From NCBI GenBank assembly GCA_963827135.1, contig CAWGZX010000003.1:62001-126000 (forward strand): a stretch of 64,000 nucleotides of DNA, in the 5' to 3' direction. This DNA comes from JAJRAN01 sp963827135. Lineage in GTDB: Archaea; Thermoplasmatota; Thermoplasmata; Methanomassiliicoccales; UBA472. The notes beneath the pieces were generated by a model that was not told the origin of the DNA, did not search any database, and worked only from the letters and a program-made list of their open reading frames with translations. A program made the translations under genes and the position numbers. Positions 34,888 to 43,376 of this stretch are shown one piece after another. Each line of letters begins with the position of its first letter. Position 1 is the stretch's first letter.

Positions 34888-35637
34888 ATGTCTGCTGATG
34901 AGGTCAAGATCAACAAGGGAGACATCGTCCGACTGGACTTTAGCGGTTACCTAGCCGACTCCAACGAGCTCTTCGACACCACAAATGCCGAGGTCGCCAA
35001 GGAGGGAGGCGTTTTCAACGAGAACGCGACCTACGCACCCATCCCGGTGCTGGTTGGGTCTGGGCGCGTGTTCGAGGGATTGGAGGACGCCTTGGTCGGC
35101 GCTTCGGTCGCGGTGGAGCAAGAGGTCACCATCCAGCCAGAGAAGGCCGCGGGACCTCGCGATCCCAAGCTGGTCGAGAACATCCCGGTCCGAGAGTTCC
35201 TCAAGCAGGACATCGAGCCCAAGATCGGCATGGAGGTCAACATCAAGAACCGCGTGGGCCTCGTGACCGCCATCACCCCGAGAATGGTCAGGGTGGACTT
35301 CAACCGCCGCTTCGCCGGCCGGAGCCTGAAGTACAAGTTCAAGGTCACCATGAGGGTAGATGAGCCGGCGGACAAGGTGCTGGCGATCATCGAGATGGAC
35401 TACGGAACTCTAAAGGATTTCATGGCCACCGTAGATGGCGACGCTGTTACCATCGTTCTCCCTGACGTCTGCAAGTACGACCAGAAGTGGATCCTGGCCA
35501 AGTACAAGGTGGTCGCGGACCTCCGCGAGGGCTTGAGTGCCAAGACCGTCCGTTTCGTCGAGGAATACGTCAAGAAGGACGAGGAGAAGAAGGAGGAGAA
35601 GCCCGAGGTGCGCGAGCCCGAGGAGCTTCCCCAGTAA
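34888..35637 (+). CDS. Cytosolic long FKBP-type peptidyl-prolyl isomerase
   Basis: 249 residues with no signal or anchor. FKBP domain (1-95 and 130-155) with VRLDFSGYLADSNELFDTT and VGSGRVFEGLEDALVGA is interrupted by the insert-in-flap chaperone domain (about 90-145), then a C-terminal domain and a Lys/Glu-rich tail (KKDEEKKEEKPEVREPEE). This is the archaeal long FKBP (26-29 kDa) class, a folding helper. The ATG at 34888 is chosen over GTG 34879, which sits in the purine tract used as ribosome site. Confidence 0.92.
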   Translation: MSADEVKINKGDIVRLDFSGYLADSNELFDTTNAEVAKEGGVFNENATYAPIPVLVGSGRVFEGLEDALVGASVAVEQEVTIQPEKAAGPRDPKLVENIPVREFLKQDIEPKIGMEVNIKNRVGLVTAITPRMVRVDFNRRFAGRSLKYKFKVTMRVDEPADKVLAIIEMDYGTLKDFMATVDGDAVTIVLPDVCKYDQKWILAKYKVVADLREGLSAKTVRFVEEYVKKDEEKKEEKPEVREPEELPQ

Positions 35638-35649
35638 CCTCTTTACTTC

Positions 35650-35657
35650 TTATATCC
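35650..35657 (+). promoter_or_regulatory. TATA box for tRNA-Arg
   Basis: TTATATCC, 12 bases before the mature tRNA 5' end and 15 bases after the FKBP stop; close spacing implies little or no 5' leader. Confidence 0.4.
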
Positions 35658-35668
35658 AACTCATCCAA

Positions 35669-35743
35669 GGGCAAGTGGCCTAGACTGGATATGGCAGCAG
35701 CCTCCTAAGCTGCAGGTCCGGGGTTCGAATCCCCGCTTGCCCG
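35669..35743 (+). tRNA. tRNA-Arg (anticodon CCT)
   Basis: 75-base cloverleaf: acceptor GGGCAAG/CTTGCCC with discriminator G, anticodon stem GCAGC/GCTGC around CTCCTAA giving anticodon CCT, T arm CGGGG/CCCCG around TTCGAAT. No intron and no encoded CCA. Confidence 0.95.
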
Positions 35744-35958
35744 CTTCCCATTATATCTAGATTTTCATATTTTCGTTTCAATGGAATATGAAAAAACTCC
35801 TTCATTGTATCCATCCAGAGGACTAACCCTTACATCATTCTCTTTATTCTTCATCCTCTCATCCCAACCTCGAGGCAAGTCGTTTTTGGATAGGAGATTC
35901 TACTTCGTTTTTAAGCAGGTTATATTTACTCCTATAAAGATAGCTGGCCGGTGATGTT

Positions 35959-36606
35959 TTGATTTTTCCTAGATGTGATAGATGCGGCGATGCTGGTTGC
36001 AAGATCGGCGAACCTGGTACGTTCAAATACTGCCCGACCAACGTTTCGGAAATCGCAAGGGAGGAGATCATAAAGCGCTACCATGACCCGGAGACCCAAA
36101 AATTGATGCAGACCGCGGCCAAGGTGGAGCGGGGCACCCTCCAGCCGGTGAACGGGGTCCTGACCCCCATCAGGCCGCGTATATCAGAGATCATGGCATT
36201 CGCCGACCAGATGGGATGGAAGAAGATAGGCGTGGCATTCTGCCTGGCAGCCCGAGACGACGGCATCAAGCTCACCAAAGTCCTGGAGGCAAGGGGTTTC
36301 GAGGTGTGCTCGGTCATCTGCCGCAACTTCTCAATGAAGAAGGGAGAGTTCGACATCCCTAAGGAGGACTGTATCAAGAGCGAGGACGAGTCGGTGTGCA
36401 ACCCCGTCTATCAAGCAGAGCTGCTCAACGAAGCTGGGACACAACTGAACATTGTCCTGGGGCTGTGCGTCGGTCATGATATGCTGTTCGCCAAGAACTC
36501 CAAGGCATACGTGACCACTCTGTCCGTCAAGGACCGCATGACCGGTAATAACACCATCGCGCCGCTGTACTCAGGATTCTTTTCCGAGATTCTGAAGAAA
36601 TACTAA
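35959..36606 (+). CDS. DUF1847-like cysteine-rich metal-binding protein
   Basis: 215 residues. N-terminal CDRCGDAGC and a following Cys in KYCPT form a probable metal site, and further conserved Cys occur at FCLAARDDG, CSVICRNFS, KEDC, CNP and LGLCVGHD. This pattern is that of DUF1847, a predicted metal-binding family in anaerobes with no known function. The start appears to be TTG at 35959 (CGGTGA at 35949-35954 precedes it); the nearby ATG at 35954 is out of frame and stops at once. A TATA-like ATATTTACT lies near 35922. Confidence 0.85.
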   Translation: MIFPRCDRCGDAGCKIGEPGTFKYCPTNVSEIAREEIIKRYHDPETQKLMQTAAKVERGTLQPVNGVLTPIRPRISEIMAFADQMGWKKIGVAFCLAARDDGIKLTKVLEARGFEVCSVICRNFSMKKGEFDIPKEDCIKSEDESVCNPVYQAELLNEAGTQLNIVLGLCVGHDMLFAKNSKAYVTTLSVKDRMTGNNTIAPLYSGFFSEILKKY

Positions 36607-36800
36607 GGTTGGGGCATTGCCCCGGACTTCTTTTTCCATTTGCTCATAAGAGGTTTGGAAAATGCATAGATGCCATGAGGTTCAGGCTTTGAGAAAGAGC
36701 CGAAGAGAGAGCCAAACATCAAGGATCAAATCAGAATCTTTCATGATCGCCCGATGGATAATTGGCAACTGTTTTTGTATGAGTAAGTTAAACCTCATCC

Positions 36801-36968
36801 ATGGGCGACAAAGGATCTCCTCAACAGCCCTCCAAGTGTGCAGTCTGCGATACCTATGACTTCAAGGGTATGTGGAAGTGCGAATGTGATGCGATGAACC
36901 TTTCGAAGAACAAGAATTGCTGGAAGTGTGGGGAACCGAGGATGAGTAGGGAGATGGAGGGTGTTTAG
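36801..36968 (+). CDS. 55-residue zinc-finger protein (RanBP2-like)
   Basis: A small open frame from ATG 36801 to TAG 36966. It has an N-terminal C13-x2-C16 pair and a second module W25-x-C27-x-C29-x3-N33-x6-C40-x2-C43. The latter is nearly the RanBP2-type zinc finger W-x-C-x(2-4)-C-x3-N-x6-C-x2-C, with one residue fewer between the first Cys pair. The next gene begins immediately after the stop (TAG then GTG), so translation is probably coupled. RanBP2 fingers bind single-stranded RNA or ubiquitin in eukaryotes; here the ligand is unknown. Confidence 0.7.
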   Translation: MGDKGSPQQPSKCAVCDTYDFKGMWKCECDAMNLSKNKNCWKCGEPRMSREMEGV

Positions 36969-37346
36969 GTGTCAAAGGACCTGACAGACCAATTCAGGAA
37001 GTGGCTGTTGGTGAAGTATCGCGATTCAAAGGGAAGGCTGAGCATCAACGGACCCGAAGCCAAACCTTTCCTCATCTTCATGCCAGAAGGAAAGCTTACT
37101 GGCAGCGGGGGGTGCAACCGCTTCTTTTCATCCTATGAGATTTCCGATCGCAGGCTCAAGGTCGGGTTGATCGGGTCCACCCGGATGTACTGCCAAGATC
37201 CGCCATGGTTGATGGATCTGGAGGGGGACTTCTTCAATTGCCTGGAGAGGAGCTCGAGTTTCGAGCTAACGGAAGTTACCCTGATGATCAGGGATATGGA
37301 AGGCAACGAACTGCTTAGCTTCGTGAAGGATGAGAATTGGCCCTGA
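36969..37346 (+). CDS. META-domain (HslJ-like) protein
   Basis: 125 residues. LTGSGGCNRFFSSYEI, IGSTRMYCQDP and the acidic-aromatic DLEGDFFNCLERSS match the META domain (G-x-G-C-N-x-F, then T-x-M-x-C, then E-x-x-F). Bacterial members are envelope proteins linked to stress or novobiocin resistance; this one has no signal peptide. GTG start abuts the stop of the mini zinc protein. Confidence 0.8.
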   Translation: MSKDLTDQFRKWLLVKYRDSKGRLSINGPEAKPFLIFMPEGKLTGSGGCNRFFSSYEISDRRLKVGLIGSTRMYCQDPPWLMDLEGDFFNCLERSSSFELTEVTLMIRDMEGNELLSFVKDENWP

Positions 37347-37425
37347 GGCGGCGGATTCGTTGAGTCGGAATATGTGATTCCAATCTTACAATATGACAAC
37401 ATCTGGCCATTGTATGAGTTAAATA

Positions 37426-37444
37426 GTTGGATGTATAATCCAAC
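37426..37444. promoter_or_regulatory. Perfect inverted repeat over the dehydrogenase TATA box
   Basis: GTTGGATGTATAATCCAAC: 7-base arms around GTATA, with a TATA-like TGTATAAT inside, 23 bases before the dehydrogenase ATG. A protein bound here would occlude TBP, so repression is expected. Arms match the repeat before the Lrp gene at 11519-11543. Confidence 0.6.
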
Positions 37445-37466
37445 TCCCATCTCAAGGCAGCGAATC

Positions 37467-38501
37467 ATGAAAGCAGCTCTCCTTCACTCACCGGGTCGCC
37501 TTTCGGTCGAGGAATATCCTGATCCGACGTGTCCTGAAGGAGGGGTAGTCATCGAGGTCGAAGCTTGCTCGCTCTGCGCCTCCGACATCAAGATGTGGAA
37601 AGTAGGGCATCGCGACCTCTCTTACCCATGCATACTCGGGCACGAGGTCGTAGGAAAGGTTGTGGAAACCAAGACAGAGCGCGTCCAGGCCGGTGCCCAT
37701 GTCCAGGTCTGGCCAGGTGTGGCATGTGGGTATTGCCCCCCATGCCAACAGGCTTCGGACAACCAATGTGATTCTATTCGCGTGATAGGCTTCAATCTGA
37801 ACGGCGGTTTGGCGGATTTCATGTCCATCCCCCGCGGATGCGCAGAGCGGGGAGGCGTAAATATCCTGCCAAAGGAGATGGAATCGGGTCTGGCCAGCCT
37901 GACCGAACCTCTGGCATGTTGCATTAATGCCCAGGAGTCTCTAAAGGTGGTCCAAGAGGACTCCGTTGTTGTCATAGGGGGAGGGCCTTTGGGCGCCCTT
38001 CATCTGATGCTTGCCATGCATAAGATGGCGAAGAGGGTCATACTGATAGAGAAGGACGCAAGGAGGATGTCCCTCATTGAAAAGCACGTCAAGCCTGATG
38101 AGGTGATCGAGTCGTCCGAAGACATGAAAAAAGCCATCATGACGGCCACCAGAGGGCGAGGCGCGGACGCTATCTTCTTGGCGACGTCAGAGCCGCTCCC
38201 GATTCCGGAGCTCGTCCAAGCGTTGGCAAAGAAGGGAAGGATGAGCCTCTTCTCAGGTCATGAGAAAGGCACAACCGCATCGATCGACCTCAACCAGCTC
38301 CATTATCACGAGCGTTCCATCACAGGTTCATACGGCTGCCGGAGCCAAGATTGCAGAGAGGCCTTGAGGCTCCTCTCCACCAGGGAAATGGACGCGGATT
38401 GGCTAATTACGAAGAGAGTGCCGTTATCGGGCATCTTCGAGGGGCTACGACACGTCGCCGATAGAGAGGGCATGAAGGCCACGATAATGAAACAGGGGTG
38501 A
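37467..38501 (+). CDS. Zinc-dependent medium-chain dehydrogenase
   Basis: 344 residues of the MDR/threonine-sorbitol dehydrogenase group. Catalytic zinc ligands C37, H59, E60; structural zinc C87, C90, C93, C101; nucleotide-binding motif VVIGGGPLGALHLM. Oxidises a secondary alcohol or polyol with NAD(P); the substrate is unknown. Start at ATG 37467 (the frame opens 31 codons earlier, but the promoter lies between). Its stop is 4 bases from the TrpD-like gene, so the two form an operon under the inverted-repeat promoter. Confidence 0.9.
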   Translation: MKAALLHSPGRLSVEEYPDPTCPEGGVVIEVEACSLCASDIKMWKVGHRDLSYPCILGHEVVGKVVETKTERVQAGAHVQVWPGVACGYCPPCQQASDNQCDSIRVIGFNLNGGLADFMSIPRGCAERGGVNILPKEMESGLASLTEPLACCINAQESLKVVQEDSVVVIGGGPLGALHLMLAMHKMAKRVILIEKDARRMSLIEKHVKPDEVIESSEDMKKAIMTATRGRGADAIFLATSEPLPIPELVQALAKKGRMSLFSGHEKGTTASIDLNQLHYHERSITGSYGCRSQDCREALRLLSTREMDADWLITKRVPLSGIFEGLRHVADREGMKATIMKQG

Positions 38502-38505
38502 TAGC

Positions 38506-39621
38506 ATGGAGGACAAGCTCAGGTCGTTTGGATTGAAGGTGGACGCATTGCTCAAGGGACAGAACCTGACCCGGGCGGAGACACAGGAGATGTTCCGCGA
38601 AGTGCTGTTGGACGAGCAACCGTCCATCCAGCAAGGGGCGTTCCTGGCTGCCATAACCGCAAAGAAGCCGACCCCTGTCGAACTAGCAGCAGCCTGGCAG
38701 GCGATCTTCGATTATGACACCATCAAGGTGACGCCCAACGTCGATTCGCCCCTAGTGGACAACTGCGGAACCGGAATGGACACGATCAAGACATTCAACA
38801 TCTCCACCGCCGCATCCCTCATCGCCGCAGCGGATGGAGTCAAGCTCGCCAAGCATGGCGCGAGGGCGATCACCTCGAAGTGCGGCGTCGTGGACATCTT
38901 GGAGGCTCTGGGGGTGGACGTGGAATGCGACCCTCAGCTGGTAAGGAGGAGCATCGAGACCTGTGGCATTGGCATCTTCAATGGCATGAGCGCGAAGGTG
39001 CATCCCAACGCACTGTTCCGCATCCTCTCCCAGATACGCTTCGGCACCATCCTGAACATGGCCGGGTCGCTGGCCAACCCAGCATCGCCCAGCCATGGTG
39101 TCCGTGGCGTCTACGCTGCCGACCTGGTTGTCCCTGTGGCGGAGGCAATGCGCGAGATCGGTTACAAGGGAGCTATTGTCGTTCATGGCCTGAACGAGAG
39201 CGGGAGCAAGGGGATGGACGAGATATCCACATTGGGCAAGACGTTGGTGGCGGAACTGAGAGGAGGGGAGATCCAAGCCTACAGCCTTGACCCCAAGCAG
39301 TTCGGAATCGCGGACGGGAAGGAGCGCGAGCTGCTCTGCTCCTTCGACAGGGATGAGGAGGCCTTGCATTTCATACGCATTCTCGGAGGAGAGGAGCGCA
39401 ACTCCAGGCGGGACATCGTCTGCCTCAACGCCGCGCCCATCCTCTACATGATGGGAAAGGCCAACAGCCTGGAGTCAGCCTATCAAAGGGCGCAATCGAT
39501 CGTCGACAGCGGAATGGCCTTGAAGAAATTAAGGGAGTTCGTTCAGGCGCAGAACCTGGTGCCGGAGAAGAGCGCTGAGAAGTTCCAGAGCCTGGTCGAG
39601 AGGGCATCCATATCTGCTTAG
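38506..39621 (+). CDS. TrpD-like phosphoribosyltransferase with altered acceptor site
   Basis: 371 residues with the anthranilate phosphoribosyltransferase fold. The PRPP region is recognisable (DNCGTGMDTIKTFNIST, KLAKHGAR), but canonical GTGGD is GTGMD, the anthranilate-contacting Asn of KHGN is Ala, SGSAD is CGVVD, and the second anthranilate-binding Arg (RTIFN) is Gly (FGTILN). No other trp gene is near; it is coupled to a zinc dehydrogenase. It probably transfers to or from an acceptor other than anthranilate, or is a phosphorylase. It ends in TAG. Confidence 0.85.
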   Translation: MEDKLRSFGLKVDALLKGQNLTRAETQEMFREVLLDEQPSIQQGAFLAAITAKKPTPVELAAAWQAIFDYDTIKVTPNVDSPLVDNCGTGMDTIKTFNISTAASLIAAADGVKLAKHGARAITSKCGVVDILEALGVDVECDPQLVRRSIETCGIGIFNGMSAKVHPNALFRILSQIRFGTILNMAGSLANPASPSHGVRGVYAADLVVPVAEAMREIGYKGAIVVHGLNESGSKGMDEISTLGKTLVAELRGGEIQAYSLDPKQFGIADGKERELLCSFDRDEEALHFIRILGGEERNSRRDIVCLNAAPILYMMGKANSLESAYQRAQSIVDSGMALKKLREFVQAQNLVPEKSAEKFQSLVERASISA

Positions 39622-39660
39622 CAAAATTAGAGGATGAAAAGGGGTTTGGAGCTCGATAAA

Positions 39661-39990
39661 TCAGGTTTCGTTCTCTCCGGTGCGGACCTTGACCACCCTC
39701 TCCACCGGGAGGATGAATATCTTCCCGTCGCCGACCTCTCCTGTCCTGGCCGCGGAGCAGATGGCGGCGACGGCTTCCTCTATCCTTTCCTCCTTGATCA
39801 CGAGCTCAAGCTTGATCTTGGGCAGCATGTCCACCCGGAACTTTCCCGCCCTGTGGGTGAATTCCAAGCCCTTTTGCTCACCGCGTCCCTGGACCTCATA
39901 GGTGGTCAGGGCATGCACACCGATATCCTCGAGCGCGTGCTTGACCGCCCCAAGCCTTTCGGGCCGAATGATAGCTTCGATCTTCTTCAT
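39661..39990 (-). CDS. glnB: P-II family nitrogen regulator
   Basis: 109 residues. MKKIEAIIRPERLGAVKHAL, the T-loop approach TTYEVQGRGEQKG and the C-terminal signature (GEVGDGKIFILPVERVVKVRTGE) identify a GlnB/GlnK protein. The usual Tyr of YRGAEY in the T-loop is absent (THRAGKF), so uridylylation is unlikely; ATP/ADP and 2-oxoglutarate sensing remain. It follows amt by 10 bases, so it should gate that transporter (GlnK role). Start at ATG 39988-39990. Confidence 0.93.
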   Translation of the reverse strand: MKKIEAIIRPERLGAVKHALEDIGVHALTTYEVQGRGEQKGLEFTHRAGKFRVDMLPKIKLELVIKEERIEEAVAAICSAARTGEVGDGKIFILPVERVVKVRTGENET

Positions 39991-40000
39991 CTCTCGCACC

Positions 40001-41227
40001 TCACGAATACGCATTCTCCCCATGCTGGATGATATCAGCTCCGATGCGCTCCTCCTCCTTGGACACCCGAATGGCCATGAACCTCTTCATCACGAAGAGG
40101 GTCGCGAATGTGACAGCGAAAGCGAACGCGTAAACCGCGGCCACGGCGACGAGCTGGGCTCCCAGTAATGTTAAACCGCCGCCATAGAACAGCCCCTTGG
40201 ACGTCGATGCCAAGGTCCCGGTGGCGAACAGGCCGGTGGCGATGGCGCCCCATGTGCCACCGACACCATGAACCCCGTACACATCCAGAGCGTCATCGTA
40301 ATTGAATCTCTTCTTCAGCAATATTCCACCATAACAGAACACCCCCGCCCCCATGCCAATGAGGATTGCCCCGGTAACGTTAACGTAGCCACAGGCGGGC
40401 GTGATGGCGACCAGCCCGGCGATCGCGCCGGAGATCATGCCCAGCACCCCCGGCCTACCTACGTGCAGCCAGTTGACCATCCCCCAGACCAATGCTGCCG
40501 TCGCTGCGGCCACCATCGTGACCACGAAGGCGTTGGCGGCTATGCCATCTGCCGCCAGCGCACTGCCGCCATTGAAGCCGAACCAGCCAATCCAGAGAAG
40601 GGCACCGCCAGGACGACGAATGGGATGTTATGCGGCTGCTCGATGCCGCCATTGCTCAGCGATGCGCGCTTGCCCAAGATGGTCACCGCCGCCAAGACCG
40701 AAACACCCGCGGTTATATGCACCACGGTCCCGCCCGCGAAGTCCAGCGCTCCGAGCTGGGCGATCCATCCCCCACCCCAGACCCAGTGGGCGACTGGGAT
40801 GTAGACGAGCATGGTCCATATCAGAAGGAAAATGACCAATGCCTTGAGCTTCATTCGCTCGGCGACCCCTCCGATGATCAAAGCGACTGTAATAATGGCA
40901 AACATACCCTGGAACATCATGAACAGAATGCCAGGTACCCCGGTCATGTCGTAATGGGACCAATGGCTCTATGCCCACCCCATCGAGCATCACCCAGTCT
41001 AAGTCCCCTATGATGGCATTGCCATTCCCGCTGAAGGCCAATGTGAAGCCCAACGTCACCCAGATCAAGGTGACCATCCCTATGACTATGATGCACTGGC
41101 CTAAGATTGATAGAACGTTCTTCTTGCCTAGCATACCACCGTAGAAGAACCCGACCGCCGGGGTCATTATGAAGACCAGGGCCGTCGAGATCAACACCCA
41201 TGCCGTGTTTCCTGCATCCACCGCCAA
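40001..41227 (-). CDS. amt: Ammonium transporter, two frameshifts in this sequence
   Basis: Amt/Rh-family channel of about 409 residues spread over three frames: MAVDAGNTAWVLISTALVFI to GVGIEP (41227 to about 40963), MTGVPGILFMMFQGMFAIIT to IPFVVL (to about 40609), then LLWIGWFGFNGGSALAADG to the end. One extra A at 40962-40963 and one missing C at 40608-40609 explain both shifts and restore EPWSHYDMTG and VVLGGALLWIGWFGFN. The pore-lining HITAG motif is present. Start TTG 41227 follows GAGGTGA; GTG 41221 is possible. Paired with glnB. Sequence errors are more likely than loss. Confidence 0.88.
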
Positions 41228-41266
41228 TTTTTCACCTCATACTCATGATAGCCGATGATAGGCGGA

Positions 41267-41296
41267 CCGACGCCCAAAGGGGGACAAGGGCGTCGG
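41267..41296 (-). promoter_or_regulatory. Leader hairpin before amt
   Basis: Nine-base perfect inverted repeat CCGACGCCC (41267-41275) and GGGCGTCGG (41288-41296) with a 12-base loop, lying between the amt TATA boxes and its start. It is GC-rich and would form a strong RNA hairpin. Confidence 0.5.
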
Positions 41297-41312
41297 CGCC
41301 TTGGACATAATA

Positions 41313-41325
41313 TACAACATTTGTA
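41313..41325. promoter_or_regulatory. Palindrome over the amt promoter
   Basis: TACAACATTTGTA (5-base arms, 3-base spacer) overlaps a TATA-like TTGTATATTA on the minus strand. A nitrogen regulator could bind here; it is not the GGAA-N6-TTCC site of NrpR. Confidence 0.35.
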
Positions 41326-41577
41326 CGCTATATCCTTTCAAATGTAGACAAAAGTATAATAAAAAGATTTCTAGCACAACAAATGAATAATGTATTAAAT
41401 TACTCTTGAAGAATGTTTATTGGAATCGTGAGAGGTATGATAGGACTCAATAATTCGTGCGCGAACCGCATCGGTAGTATTTTTCACAAATCGGTTCCTC
41501 GGGTGCTTGGTCCCCCTCATTCATTAAAGGAGCTATAGAAGCGGTAAATACAATGATGTCGATTAATCCAGGAGAGC

Positions 41578-41910
41578 ATGACTTCACGCGTCAAGGTAGA
41601 CATGACCATCTGCGGAAAGCAGCATTTCATCGAGGTGGAGATGACGCCCGAGCTTGAGTTCCTTGTAAGGGCTGAGACCGATTGCGACAACGTCAGGGAG
41701 TTCATAGATGCCTTGGGGAAACTGAGCCTGGTCGATCTCTCGGACAAGAAGGCGAGCAAGTTCTGGGAGATTTTCAAGAACGTCAGGATGTCGGCGAACT
41801 GCCTGGTCCCAGCGGCTGTCATGGACGCAGCTTGGATGGAAGCGGGGATGCTCTCCAAGAACCGCGCTCAATCATGTGGCTCAAAATGCATAATATATCC
41901 CAAGGACTGA
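41578..41910 (+). CDS. Small conserved cysteine-containing protein (DUF6951-like)
   Basis: 110 residues. TICGKQHFIEVEM, AETDCDNVREFID and the CLVPAAVMDAAWMEAGM motif resemble small methanogen proteins annotated as DUF6951, whose conserved pattern is Cys-Gly, Asp-Cys and C-x-V-P; this match is from memory. Function unknown. ATG 41578 follows CCAGGAGAG. Seventy-three bases before the flavin oxidoreductase. Confidence 0.7.
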   Translation: MTSRVKVDMTICGKQHFIEVEMTPELEFLVRAETDCDNVREFIDALGKLSLVDLSDKKASKFWEIFKNVRMSANCLVPAAVMDAAWMEAGMLSKNRAQSCGSKCIIYPKD

Positions 41911-41983
41911 ATCCGATCTCTCGCACCGAGCGACCAATGCTCTTAAAGAAATGAATCTCGAACGAAGTAGGGAGGAGGGAAAG

Positions 41984-43376
41984 ATGAAGGAGTACGATCT
42001 GATCGTGATCGGGACGGGCGCAGGTATGAACGTGGCCTCGAAGGCTAGGAGCCACAACCTGAAGGTGGCGATAGTGGAGGACGGGCCGCTCGGGGGCACA
42101 TGCCTGAACCGTGGCTGCATCCCGAGCAAGATATTGATCGAACCTGCCAACGTCGTGAGGCAGATCGAGGATGCGAAGCGCATCGGGGTGACGTCCAAGG
42201 TCGAGGCCATGGACTTCCAAATGGTCCGCAAGAGGATGTGGGACCTTGTCCTTAGCGACCGGGGCGGCATGGAGAAAGGGGTTGAGACCGACAAAGGCTT
42301 GGTTTTCTTCCATGTCAAGGGCGAGTTCATCGGCACCAGGCAGCTTCAGGTGGGAACGGAGCAGGATCACGGCGCCGAAGGTCATGATCGCTTGCGGCGT
42401 GAGGACGTCCGTTCCCCCAGTGAAAGGACTGGAGGATGTGGGTTACCTGACCTCCGAGACCGTCTTCGATGTCCAGCGCCTGCCGAAGCGACTCGCCATA
42501 CTCGGAGGTGGATACAAGGCCTGTGAGTTTGCGCACTTCTTCACCTCCTTCGGGACGGAGGTGACCATCATCGGTAGGAATCCTGTCCTGCTACCGCGCG
42601 AGGAGCCTGAGATCAGCGCTCTGGTCCTGAAGAAGATGTCCGAGCTATGCACTGTCCATGTCAATCGAGAGGCGGTGGAGGCGAGACGCCATTCAGAGGG
42701 TAAGTCGCTGATTCACAAGGACAGGTCCTCAGGAACGACGTCCGAAGTCATCGTGGACGAGGTCCTGGTAGCCACTGGGGTCCGTCCCAATTCGGACTGG
42801 CTGAAGGTCGAGAGGTCGGGGGTCCAGGTCGACGAGAAAGGTTACGTGGCGGTCAATGAGTATCTGGAGACCAACATTCCCGGGATCTGGGCCTTGGGGG
42901 ATGTGATCGGCCGGAACATGTACCGTCATACTGCCAACTATGAGAGTGATGTGGCCTGGAACAACGCTTTCGGAAAGCAGAAGGTGAAGTTGCTGGAGCA
43001 CGCCGTCCCTCATGCCATATTCGCCTATCCAGAGGCTGCGGCGGTGGGGATGACCGAGTCGGACGCTAAGAAACGAGGGCGTAAATATTTCGTGGGGAGG
43101 GCCGAGTACATCGATACCGCCAAGGGATACGCGATGGCCGAGGAGGAGGGCTTCTGCAAGGTTATCGTGGACGCGGAGACGATGAGGATACTGGGCGCCC
43201 ATGCGGTGGGCCCTCATGCCTCCTTGCTGGTACAACCCATCGTCTACCTAATGAACGCTGGGGACGGCACCTTCAATCCCTTGGCCAGGAGCCAGACCAT
43301 CCATCCCGCCCTGAGCGAGGTGATGGTGAACGCGTTCGCCAACCTATCCGATCCGGAGCATCACCACGAGCATTGA
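41984..43376 (+). CDS. FAD-dependent NAD(P)-disulfide oxidoreductase, frameshifted in this sequence
   Basis: A dihydrolipoyl dehydrogenase/mercuric reductase-type flavoprotein of about 463 residues. FAD motif YDLIVIGTGAGMN, redox-active pair in GGTCLNRGCIPSK, NAD motif AILGGGYKACEFAH, and a C-terminal dimer domain. The first 127 residues are in one frame and the rest in another; removing one G at 42364-42365 restores VGTEQITAPKVMIACG. No lipoyl or mercury partner is near, so the disulfide substrate is unknown. ATG at 41984 is preceded by GGGAGGAGGG. The stop abuts the convergent PHP gene. Confidence 0.87.

Larger units (their letters stand above)
41228..41577. other. Intergenic region, 350 bases, divergent promoters
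   Basis: Contains the amt leader and promoter in its left third. The middle, about 41340-41440, is strongly A/T-rich with several TATA-like stretches (AAGTATAATAAAAAG). The right third leads to the small gene at 41578. No coding frame or tRNA is seen. Confidence 0.6.

Noticed and set aside
36662..36859. 65-codon plus-strand frame
   Set aside because: It overlaps the better-supported zinc protein at 36801 in another frame and has no coding-like composition or ribosome site.
37426..37444. Inverted repeat as a transcription terminator for the META gene
   Set aside because: It has no T-run after it and encloses a TATA element 23 bases before a start codon, so an operator fits better.
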